Of a stretch of DNA of 5,960 nucleotides, positions 1 to 5,503 are shown one piece after another (within the stretch, counting starts at the first letter, position 1; every line of letters begins with the position of its first letter). The stretch spans positions 1 through 5,960 of the forward strand of contig DLWR01000082.1 in NCBI GenBank assembly GCA_003444795.1. Direction: 5' to 3'. The stretch comes from Cryomorphaceae bacterium (GTDB lineage Bacteria; Bacteroidota; Bacteroidia; Flavobacteriales; Schleiferiaceae). The notes under the pieces are model-generated. The model had not been told where the DNA came from, made no database searches, and saw only the letters and a program-made list of their open reading frames with translations. Made by a program: the position numbers and the translations under genes.

Positions 1-175
1 GGAGTACGCTCGCTCCGCTCGCGTGATCCCTTCGGGGGAGGCTAGAAAGCAAAGCCCTGCGCTCCTTTTACCACCGGCCTTTTGCCGGGAGTACGCTCGC
101 TCCGCTCGCGTGATCCCTTCGGGGGAGGCTAGAAAGCAAAGCCCTGCGCTCCTTTTACCACCGGCCTTTTGCCGG
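1..175. repeat. Two tandem copies of an 87-bp GC-rich unit
   Basis: Positions 1-88 and 88-175 are identical base for base, with a period of 87. The first copy starts at the window edge, so further copies may lie upstream. Each unit carries the CGCTCGCTCCGCTCGCG stretch, a short TCCC/GGGA hairpin around a TTCGG loop, and at its end the 5' arm and loop of a terminator hairpin (CCGGC-CTTTT-GCCGG). Only the second copy continues into the full 3' arm and a T-run. The unit length is a multiple of three, so one frame stays open through both copies, but an intrinsic terminator inside it argues against coding. No transposase, direct-repeat flanks or CRISPR-like spacers are seen. It could be a local duplication of the 3' end of an upstream gene, or part of a dispersed intergenic repeat family. 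Confidence 0.9.
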
Positions 176-188
176 TGGTTCTTTTTTG
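157..188 (+). terminator. Intrinsic terminator for an upstream rightward transcript
   Basis: A perfect 9-bp stem pairs 157-165 (ACCACCGGC) with 171-179 (GCCGGTGGT) around a CTTTT loop and is followed by TTCTTTTTT. On the opposite strand there is no T-run, so it acts rightward. The gene it ends lies upstream of the window or within the repeat region. It faces the tRNA terminator, separating two converging transcripts. Confidence 0.8.
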
Positions 189-231
189 CGCCATTGTCTT
201 ACTAGAAACTATTTCTGATGCGCCATGGCAC

Positions 232-261
232 AAAAAAAAAGACCCGCCTGATGGGCGGGTC
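232..261 (-). terminator. Intrinsic terminator of the tRNA-Ser transcript
   Basis: Read leftward, an 8-bp GC-rich stem (GACCCGCC pairing with GGCGGGTC, 241-248 with 254-261) is followed by nine T residues (232-240). It lies about 25 bases beyond the tRNA 3' end, the expected place for the end of a single-gene tRNA transcript. Confidence 0.85.
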
Positions 262-266
262 TCCGG

Positions 267-282
267 AGCTTGCGAACAAGCT
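267..282 (-). other. UUCG-tetraloop hairpin in the tRNA 3' trailer
   Basis: Read leftward, AGCTTG-TTCG-CAAGCT forms a 6-bp stem closed by a UUCG tetraloop, a very stable RNA loop. It sits four bases beyond the tRNA discriminator base and before the terminator. It probably forms in the precursor RNA and may affect 3' processing. The role is inferred; only the pairing is seen. Confidence 0.5.
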
Positions 283-286
283 TTCG

Positions 287-373
287 CGGTGAGGGCGGGA
301 TTCGAACCCGCGGTACAGTTTCCCGTACGCCAGTTTAGCAAACTGGTGGTTTCAGCCTCTCACCCACCTCACC
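287..373 (-). tRNA. tRNA-Ser (anticodon GCU)
   Basis: The leftward strand folds as an 87-nt class II tRNA. The acceptor stem pairs GGTGAGG with CCTCACC, with G as discriminator base. The anticodon stem CCAGT/ACTGG encloses loop TTGCTAA, giving anticodon GCT (positions 337-339 on the plus strand), which reads AGC and AGU serine codons. The long variable arm is a six-pair stem (with one G-U) closed by a GAAA loop, as expected for serine. The T arm is GCGGG-TTCGAAT-CCCGC. The 3' CCA is not encoded (CGA follows the discriminator), so it must be added by CCA-adding enzyme. It has its own promoter and terminator and appears to be transcribed alone. Confidence 0.97.
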
Positions 374-403
374 GGGTCTTTCAGATTGGCTGAATTAGGG
401 CTG

Positions 404-436
404 CGAAAATACATGAAAATTCGGCTTTTTCACAAA
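404..436 (-). promoter_or_regulatory. Putative Bacteroidota-type promoter of tRNA-Ser
   Basis: Read leftward, TTTG (433-436) is separated by 21 bases from TATTTTCG (404-411), one mismatch from the TAnnTTTG -7 box. The spacing matches the known TTTG/TAnnTTTG promoter of this phylum. It would give a transcript start roughly 20-25 bases before the tRNA. This is a match by eye, not a measured start. Confidence 0.5.
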
Positions 437-463
437 GACAATCGGGGAATTCCAAGAAAAACA

Positions 464-497
464 TGTTCCACTCGGAGAGGGTCGGAATGTATCTTCG
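464..497 (+). promoter_or_regulatory. Possible weak promoter for the thiolase unit
   Basis: TATCTTCG (490-497) is one mismatch from the TAnnTTTG -7 box and lies 31 bases before the chosen thiolase ATG. The only -33 candidate is TGTT (464-467) with a 22-base spacer, a poor match. If used, transcription would begin after the upstream in-frame ATG at 463, which supports the ATG at 529 as the real start. Confidence 0.25.
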
Positions 498-528
498 TGC
501 TAGAATCACAACCGAACCCTCCCTTGTT

Positions 529-1710
529 ATGAAAGACGTCGTTATTGTCTCTGCTGTTCGAACCCCCATTGGCCGTTTTCAGGGCGCCCTATCGGGCATC
601 CCCGCTCCTGAATTGGGGGGCATTGCCATCAAGGGGGCACTGGATAGAATCGGTTTGGATCCCGCCAGCGTGCAAGAAGTCTTCATGGGCAGTGTGCTTC
701 AAGCCAACTTGGGCCAAGCCCCTGCGCGTCAAGCAGCCTTGCACGGCGGATTGTCCAAAGAAGTGCCGTGTACCACGGTCAACAAGGTTTGCGCATCCGG
801 AATGAAGGCCATTGCCTTAGCGGCCAACGCCATTCAAGTTGGAGATGCCGATATCGTAGTCGCCGGTGGCATGGAAAACATGAGTTTGGTGCCCCACTAC
901 CTCCCCAATAGCCGCGGTGGCTTCAAGTTTGGCGACACCCAACTGGTAGATGGCTTGACACAAGACGGATTGATCAATGTCTATGATCAGCAAGTGATGG
1001 GCGTTTGGGCCGACCTCTGCGCCAAGGAGCACGATTACAGCAGAGAAGAACAGGATGCTTTCGCTTTGCAGTCTTACGACCGAAGTGCGGCTGCTTGGGA
1101 AGCGGGCAATTTTGATGCAGAAATCGTCCCCGTTGAAGTAAAAGACCGACGCGGCAACGTCACGGTGGTGGATCGTGATGAGGAATACACCAACATCCTG
1201 CGCGATAAAGTGGCCACCTTGCGTCCGGCTTTCACCAAGGACGGGACCGTAACGGCTGCCAATGCAAGCACCCTCAACGATGGCGCCGCAGCCTTAGTCT
1301 TGATGTCCGCAGAAAAAGCGGCAGAACTGGGCCTTAGCCCTCTCGCCCGCATTGCTGCGGCTGCAGATGCCGCGCACGAACCCGAATGGTTCACCACCGC
1401 TCCCGCCAAAGCCGTACCCAAAGCACTGGCTAAGGCCGGATTAGAAGTCAGAGACATTGCATTCTGGGAGTTAAACGAGGCCTTCTCTGTGGTTGGTCTC
1501 GTAAATATGGACCTGTTGGGCATCGATCCAGCTACTTGCAACGTGAATGGCGGTGCTGTTTCCTTGGGACACCCCTTGGGCTGCAGCGGTGCTCGAATTA
1601 TTGTTACATTGCTGCACGTTCTCCAGCAAAACCAAGCACAGTACGGCGGTGCCGGCATTTGCAACGGTGGCGGTGGTGCATCAGCTATGATCCTTGAGCG
1701 ATTGAATTGA
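529..1710 (+). CDS. Acetyl-CoA C-acetyltransferase (thiolase)
   Basis: This 393-residue protein is a full-length biosynthetic-type thiolase. It catalyses reversible condensation of two acetyl-CoA into acetoacetyl-CoA, or the thiolytic reverse, in the cytoplasm, feeding ketone, branched-chain amino acid or fatty acid metabolism. The nucleophile is Cys88 in NKVCASGMKA. NEAF (316-319), GGAVSLGHPLGCSGAR with His348, and ICNGGGGASAM with Cys378 complete the active site. The C-terminal motif and the stretch TVTAANASTLNDGAAALVLM (240-259) resemble mitochondrial ACAT1 closely. The frame opens earlier, with an ATG at 463, but the protein family begins with M-K-x-V-V-I-V-S-A-V-R-T-P, so the ATG at 529 is preferred. 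No Shine-Dalgarno is evident. Exact acyl chain preference is not certain; a longer-chain 3-ketoacyl-CoA thiolase is less likely. Confidence 0.95.
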   Translation: MKDVVIVSAVRTPIGRFQGALSGIPAPELGGIAIKGALDRIGLDPASVQEVFMGSVLQANLGQAPARQAALHGGLSKEVPCTTVNKVCASGMKAIALAANAIQVGDADIVVAGGMENMSLVPHYLPNSRGGFKFGDTQLVDGLTQDGLINVYDQQVMGVWADLCAKEHDYSREEQDAFALQSYDRSAAAWEAGNFDAEIVPVEVKDRRGNVTVVDRDEEYTNILRDKVATLRPAFTKDGTVTAANASTLNDGAAALVLMSAEKAAELGLSPLARIAAAADAAHEPEWFTTAPAKAVPKALAKAGLEVRDIAFWELNEAFSVVGLVNMDLLGIDPATCNVNGGAVSLGHPLGCSGARIIVTLLHVLQQNQAQYGGAGICNGGGGASAMILERLN

Positions 1711-1711
1711 T

Positions 1712-2494
1712 TTGAGTACACACGGCTTTTCCCTGTACAGTTTGGCGCCTATGCGCGCCGAACCGAGTCACCGCGCCGAAATGGTCAACCAGGCGCTGTT
1801 CGGAGAAGCTTTTGAAGTGTTGGACCGCAAGAATGAGTGGACGCTGGTGCGCCTGAGCCATGACGGCTACACGGGTTGGCTGTTAGATCGTCAGATTCAA
1901 GCCATCACCCAAGAGGAATACCGTCAACTTGTGGATCAGCCGCAAGCCTTGGTGAGCGATGCAGTGGATTTGATTGAGCACGATTCACCCAGCCATACAC
2001 GCACTGTGGTGGCCGGTTCCCCTCTGCCCTTTTACGATGCAGAACAGCACATCCTTCGGGTGGGTACTGAAGCCTTTTTATTTCAAGGCCGAACGGCTCA
2101 ACGCCTGCGCACCCGTGAAGAACTGCTCCTCAATGCCTACCTCTTTGCGAACGCCCCATACCTATGGGGCGGACGGAGTGCTTTTGGGATTGATTGTAGC
2201 GGCTTGACCCAAATGGCCTACCGCTTAACAGGCATGTCCCTATTACGAGATGCCAGTCAACAAGCTACCCAGGGCCGCACCTTGGACTTCCTTGCGGAGG
2301 CCCAGGCCGGGGATTTAGTCTTCTTTGACAATGAAGAGGGAAACATTGTGCATGTGGGCATCTATGTCCGTGAGAATCGCATCCTGCACGCCAGCGGTTC
2401 GGTGCGTATAGATGGTCTAGACAGCACGGGTATCTACAATGCGGAGCTGGGCAAGCATACCCACAAATTGCGCCTTATCAAGACGCATTTCTAA
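1712..2494 (+). CDS. SH3-domain NlpC/P60 cysteine peptidase
   Basis: A 260-residue C40-family peptidase. The N-terminal 60 or so residues form a bacterial SH3 domain (from LAPMRAEPSH to GYTGWLLDRQ), a second SH3-like region covers about 95-130, and the NlpC/P60 domain fills 138-260. The catalytic triad is visible: Cys162 in GIDCSGLTQM, His214 in HVGIY and His226 in ILHASG. Relatives cleave the gamma-D-Glu to diamino acid bond in murein stem peptides. There is no signal peptide or lipobox, so it probably acts in the cytoplasm on recycled or imported muropeptides. The start is TTG, one base after the thiolase stop; an in-frame stop at 1703-1705 rules out anything much earlier, and the first ATG (1751) would cut into the first SH3 strand. 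The junction suggests translational coupling with the thiolase. Confidence 0.92.
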   Translation: MSTHGFSLYSLAPMRAEPSHRAEMVNQALFGEAFEVLDRKNEWTLVRLSHDGYTGWLLDRQIQAITQEEYRQLVDQPQALVSDAVDLIEHDSPSHTRTVVAGSPLPFYDAEQHILRVGTEAFLFQGRTAQRLRTREELLLNAYLFANAPYLWGGRSAFGIDCSGLTQMAYRLTGMSLLRDASQQATQGRTLDFLAEAQAGDLVFFDNEEGNIVHVGIYVRENRILHASGSVRIDGLDSTGIYNAELGKHTHKLRLIKTHF

Positions 2495-2917
2495 TTAATT
2501 CTTGGGCTTTGAAGCAGCCGGCTTGTACTTCAACAAGACGGTTTGGAGGCTATCTCGAACGAATTCAGCCCGTTCCATGCGTCGCTTGGCACGCAAGGCC
2601 TCAATGCGCCACACATCGCGTTCAATGCTGACTTCGGTATGCCGAAGTTGAAGGCTGTCCAGTTCACGTGAAACCCCTTGGAGGGTAGCCTCAGCATTGT
2701 CTAATTGATTGGAAACCTCTTCGTAACTCTTCTGAAGTTCTTCCAACTGACCTTGTGTATTGCCCATGTTGCCCTGAGCGGTCTGGAGGCGCTGTTCAAA
2801 AGCCAAACTATCTGACTGTAATCGAACCACTTGGGCTTGGGCAAAGAGCAATTCTTTCTTAGGGACCAAACAGGCCGAAACCAAGAAAAAGACAGACAAA
2901 AGGGCCAGATAGCGCAT
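2495..2917 (-). CDS. Small coiled-coil lipoprotein, function unknown
   Basis: A 140-residue protein. Residues 1-16 form a lipoprotein signal peptide: M-R-Y, a hydrophobic core, then lipobox VSAC with Cys16 as the lipidated residue. Residues about 26-130 are rich in Gln, Glu, Leu, Ser and Arg with no proline or clear domain, typical of one long alpha-helical coiled coil. The tail (132-140) is Lys/Pro/Ala-rich. It should be anchored to a membrane facing the periplasm, probably as an envelope scaffold or spacer, but no specific function can be read. Its stop codon abuts the peptidase stop with no bases between. A TAnnTTTG box lies four bases before its ATG. I do not recognise a named family. Confidence 0.8.
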   Translation of the reverse strand: MRYLALLSVFFLVSACLVPKKELLFAQAQVVRLQSDSLAFEQRLQTAQGNMGNTQGQLEELQKSYEEVSNQLDNAEATLQGVSRELDSLQLRHTEVSIERDVWRIEALRAKRRMERAEFVRDSLQTVLLKYKPAASKPKN

Positions 2918-2921
2918 GAGT

Positions 2922-2929
2922 CAAAGATA
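2922..2929 (-). promoter_or_regulatory. TAnnTTTG -7 box of the lipoprotein gene
   Basis: Read leftward, TATCTTTG is an exact match to the Bacteroidota -7 consensus. It ends four bases before the lipoprotein ATG, so the transcript would start at or within a few bases of the start codon and be nearly leaderless. A clear TTTG -33 box is missing at the usual spacing (CATG is found there). Confidence 0.4.
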
Positions 2930-2951
2930 CGGGCATTCGTACCTTGTGCGC

Positions 2952-3959
2952 ATGCCCATCCTAGATGTCCGAAGCCCCAGTGAATACGCGAAAGGCCATG
3001 CCCCAGGTGCCGTATCCATGCCCCTTTTCAGTGACGAAGAGCGAGCAGTCGTGGGAACATGCTACAAGGAAAAAGGCCAGGCAGAAGCCATTCGCCTGGG
3101 ACTATACTTGGTCGGACCCAAGATGGCGAATTTGGTGGAACAGGCGGACCAGCATGCTGCACAAGGACCACTAGAGGTGTATTGCTGGCGCGGTGGCATG
3201 AGGAGCCAATCCGTCACCTGGCTCCTGGAAACAGCCGGACATTCCGTCCAACGCTGGGACGGAGGCTACAAGGCCTACCGAGGGCGCGTCTTGGATACTT
3301 GGTGCGCGGATCACCCTTGGGTGGTGCTCAGCGGACTTACGGGAAGCGGAAAGACCGAAATACTGCGACACATGGCCCCCATGGCGAATGTTTTAGATAT
3401 GGAAGGCTTGGCGCACCACAAAGGTTCTGCTTTTGGGCACGTGGGAGAACTCGCCCAACCCACCAACGAACAATTTGAAAACGACGGGGCCCAGGCCATC
3501 GCTGCCTTGAAACCCCAGCATCCTTGGTGGATAGAAGACGAGAGTCGCTCCATTGGACGCATCTGGCTCCAACACGGCTTCTTTGAACGGAAAAAAGAGG
3601 CTCCCTTGGTGCTGGCACATCGGTCGCGTGAAAACCGTTTGGACCACCTAGTTCACTTGTATGGACAGGCGAGCAAGGAGGATTTAGCGGCTGTTTTTCC
3701 AAAAATTGCCAAACGTTTAGGCTACCAAAATGCACAATGGGCGGTTGATGCCGTTTTAGCGGGCGACTTGAGGTCTGCGGCAGATTTGGCCCTTCAATAC
3801 TACGACCGAACGTATTCCGAGAGCATGGCCAAACGCCAAGACCACATTTTGGCCGAGGTGGATGTCACGGACTGTACTTTTGAAGAAGCTGCGGAGAAAA
3901 TTCTCCGCGACACCAAAAAGCCCCTTCACGCATGGATTCAGCAACGCGCCCAGCCCTAA
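2952..3959 (+). CDS. selU: tRNA 2-selenouridine synthase
   Basis: This 335-residue protein (also named MnmH or YbbB) replaces sulfur by selenium in 2-thiouridine at wobble position 34 of tRNAs such as Lys, Glu and Gln, using selenophosphate and a geranylated intermediate. The N-terminal rhodanese domain starts at PILDVRSPSEYAKGH and has its active-site Cys78 in VYCWRGGMRSQS. The C-terminal part holds a P-loop, GLTGSGKT (128-135), and the family motifs MEGLAHHKGSAFG (150-162) and WWIEDESRSIGR (192-203). The frame also offers an ATG at 2916, giving 347 residues, but that start would overlap the start codon of the divergent lipoprotein gene. The ATG at 2952 leaves a 34-base gap and begins right at the rhodanese first strand. 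E. coli SelU has more residues before this point, so the start remains open. selD overlaps its 3' end. Confidence 0.93.
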   Translation: MPILDVRSPSEYAKGHAPGAVSMPLFSDEERAVVGTCYKEKGQAEAIRLGLYLVGPKMANLVEQADQHAAQGPLEVYCWRGGMRSQSVTWLLETAGHSVQRWDGGYKAYRGRVLDTWCADHPWVVLSGLTGSGKTEILRHMAPMANVLDMEGLAHHKGSAFGHVGELAQPTNEQFENDGAQAIAALKPQHPWWIEDESRSIGRIWLQHGFFERKKEAPLVLAHRSRENRLDHLVHLYGQASKEDLAAVFPKIAKRLGYQNAQWAVDAVLAGDLRSAADLALQYYDRTYSESMAKRQDHILAEVDVTDCTFEEAAEKILRDTKKPLHAWIQQRAQP

Positions 3960-4978
3960 CCAGCTTCAATCCCGGTTCCGGTTGTGGGTGCAAAATTGCC
4001 CCAAATGCCTTGCGGGAAGTCATTGCTGCATCGGGCCACGATCCAGAGCAGACCTGGCCAAATCTTTTGATGGGTCACGAATCCAATGAAGACGCGGCCG
4101 TGATGGATCTAGGGGATGGGTACGTATCCGTGCACACCACAGATTTCTTCACCCCCATTGTGGACGATCCGTTTGAGTTTGGCCAGATCGCCGCAGCGAA
4201 TGCCATCAGCGATGTCTACGCCATGGGCGCCCGTCCTGACCTCGCGCTTGCCATTCTCTGTTGGCCCTTGGACAAGCTTCCTGCGGCTATGGCAGGCCAA
4301 GTGTTGGCCGGCGCGCGGGCTACCTGTGCAAAGGCGGGCATTCCGTTGGCAGGCGGACACAGCATTGATGTTCCACAGCCCATTTTTGGCTTATCAGTTG
4401 CAGGTCGTTGTAAACGAGAAGCACTCAAAACGAATGGCGGCGCTCAACCTGGGGACCTCTTGTACTTAACCAAGCCGTTGGGCATTGGCATTGTAGCCAC
4501 GGCAATGAAGAAAGGCCTGGCTACCAAAGCAGATCATGCGTGGGGCTTGAAAACCATGTCCACCTTAAACACGGTGGGCGCTGAGCTGCCCGACGGCGTG
4601 CATGCGCTAACGGATGTGACGGGATTCGGCTTAGCTGGACACCTCCATGAAATGCTTTCCGCTTCGGGCGCTAGTGCAGAATTGGAATATGCCTCTATAC
4701 CATCCTATGACAAAGTGCGTTTGGCGGAACTCTACGCCGCTGGGAGCATGCCACAGGGGACGACCAAGAATTATGTCACCTACTACGCCGACATCACCCC
4801 GGTAAGTGGCGAGCAACTCTTTCTGTTGTTTGATCCCCAAACCAGCGGCGGCTTGTTACTGGCCGTGGCACCTGAGGCTCAATCAGCCGTGGAGTCGCTT
4901 CTGAACAGCCATGGACTGCACGCCTCCCCTATTGGCCGAATCACCGCCCCCCAGGAAAAGAAAATCATCGTTCAATAA
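3932..4978 (+). CDS. selD: Selenide, water dikinase
   Basis: A 348-residue SelD that makes selenophosphate from selenide and ATP, releasing AMP and phosphate, in the cytoplasm. The catalytic loop is GSGCGCK with Cys18 and Lys21 (Cys17 and Lys20 in E. coli); Cys18 is TGT, not a selenocysteine TGA. Metal-binding aspartates are seen at Asp54 (NEDAAV), Asp94 (AISDVYAMG) and Asp228 (LTDVTGFG). Other family motifs are TTDFFTPIVDDPFEFG, AGGHSID and DPQTSGGLLLA. Length and N-terminal spacing match the E. coli protein. The start lies inside the last 28 bases of selU in another frame, so the two are surely co-transcribed and probably coupled. In this setting it supplies SelU; whether the genome also makes selenoproteins cannot be told from the window. 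Confidence 0.97.
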   Translation: MDSATRPALTSFNPGSGCGCKIAPNALREVIAASGHDPEQTWPNLLMGHESNEDAAVMDLGDGYVSVHTTDFFTPIVDDPFEFGQIAAANAISDVYAMGARPDLALAILCWPLDKLPAAMAGQVLAGARATCAKAGIPLAGGHSIDVPQPIFGLSVAGRCKREALKTNGGAQPGDLLYLTKPLGIGIVATAMKKGLATKADHAWGLKTMSTLNTVGAELPDGVHALTDVTGFGLAGHLHEMLSASGASAELEYASIPSYDKVRLAELYAAGSMPQGTTKNYVTYYADITPVSGEQLFLLFDPQTSGGLLLAVAPEAQSAVESLLNSHGLHASPIGRITAPQEKKIIVQ

Positions 4979-5060
4979 AAAAGCCGGAGCAAGGGTCACG
5001 ATTATACGGATATAGAAGGTTTGCATTTCGAAGAGCGATCGCCTTTTTGTCGGAATATGC

Positions 5061-5074
5061 GTGATATTTGTCAC
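5061..5074. promoter_or_regulatory. GTGA-N6-TCAC palindrome, possible CRP/FNR-family operator
   Basis: GTGA-TATTTG-TCAC is a perfect inverted repeat with the half-sites and spacing of the classical CRP core (TGTGA-N6-TCACA). It ends 15 bases before the OsmC ATG and contains GATATTTG, a near match to a -7 box, so binding there would more likely block than activate transcription. The regulator is not in the window, and Bacteroidota CRP/FNR proteins need not share the E. coli consensus. Confidence 0.35.
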
Positions 5075-5089
5075 CTCAACTCCTTCCCC

Positions 5090-5503
5090 ATGGCCACCGC
5101 CCACAGCACCTATCTAGGCAGTTTGCGCTGCGAAAACGTCCACCTTCAGAGCGGAACACGCATCCTGACGGATGCACCCACCGACAACCAAGGTATGGGG
5201 TCGGCCTTTTCCCCGACGGATCTTTGTGCACTCAGCCTTACGACTTGTATTATAACCACCATGGGGATTTACGCACAGGGCAAGGGCTTGGAAATTCTGG
5301 AGGCAACGGGTGAAACCACCAAGCACATGGCGTCAGACCCTCGTCGAATCGCCGCTATCGACGTGCGCATCACCCTTCAACTCGGCGCGGGGCAAGATTC
5401 CCATAGCCAGGAGGTCTTGCGCCGTGTAGCCCATACCTGCCCGGTGGCACGCTCGCTTCACCCTGACATTGAGCAACGAGTGGAGCTGATTTTCCAGGAC
5501 TAA
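5090..5503 (+). CDS. OsmC/Ohr-family protein
   Basis: A 137-residue OsmC-fold protein. Members are small cytoplasmic dimers, many of which reduce organic hydroperoxides with a pair of cysteines. The two conserved cysteines are visible: Cys53 in LSLTTCIITTMG and Cys117 in AHTCPVARSLHP. An extra Cys46 lies seven residues before the first. FSPTDLCALSL (40-50) and the C-terminal CPVARSLHPDIEQ fit the general OsmC/YhfA subgroup more than classical Ohr, so the substrate is uncertain. The frame opens upstream with an ATG at 5021, but the family begins near MATAHSTYLGSLR, so 5090 is chosen. It lies 111 bases after selD, with no clear terminator between, and overlaps the next gene by one base (TAATG). 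Confidence 0.9.
   Translation: MATAHSTYLGSLRCENVHLQSGTRILTDAPTDNQGMGSAFSPTDLCALSLTTCIITTMGIYAQGKGLEILEATGETTKHMASDPRRIAAIDVRITLQLGAGQDSHSQEVLRRVAHTCPVARSLHPDIEQRVELIFQD

Noticed and set aside
1..175. CRISPR array
   Set aside because: The repeated units adjoin directly with no variable spacers, and no cas genes are present.
2..205. Open frame through the 87-bp repeats, encoding a repeated 29-residue peptide
   Set aside because: The frame stays open only because 87 is a multiple of three. It runs through a strong intrinsic terminator and has no family resemblance that I can name.
129..393. Short open frames over the tRNA-Ser gene on both strands
   Set aside because: They run across the tRNA and its terminator and look like chance frames.
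463..528. N-terminal extension of the thiolase from the ATG at 463
   Set aside because: The added 22 residues precede the canonical thiolase start and overlap the likely promoter.
1074..1721. 215-residue leftward frame opposite the thiolase
   Set aside because: It lies wholly antisense to a well-supported gene, is low in complexity (Ala, Ser, Pro) and has no recognisable domain.
3059..3735. Several 80-140 residue frames on both strands inside selU
   Set aside because: They are shadows of the selU reading frame with no motifs.
3983..3994. Selenocysteine in the SelD active site
   Set aside because: Both cysteines of GCGCK are ordinary Cys codons (TGT and TGC), and the gene has no in-frame TGA.
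5021..5089. N-terminal extension of the OsmC protein from the ATG at 5021
   Set aside because: The added 23 residues have no match to the family start and span the palindrome and spacer region.
4979..5089. Intrinsic terminator between selD and the OsmC gene
   Set aside because: A CTTTTTG run at 5043-5049 follows GCGATCGC, but that 8-base palindrome leaves no loop for a usable stem, so no convincing terminator is seen.
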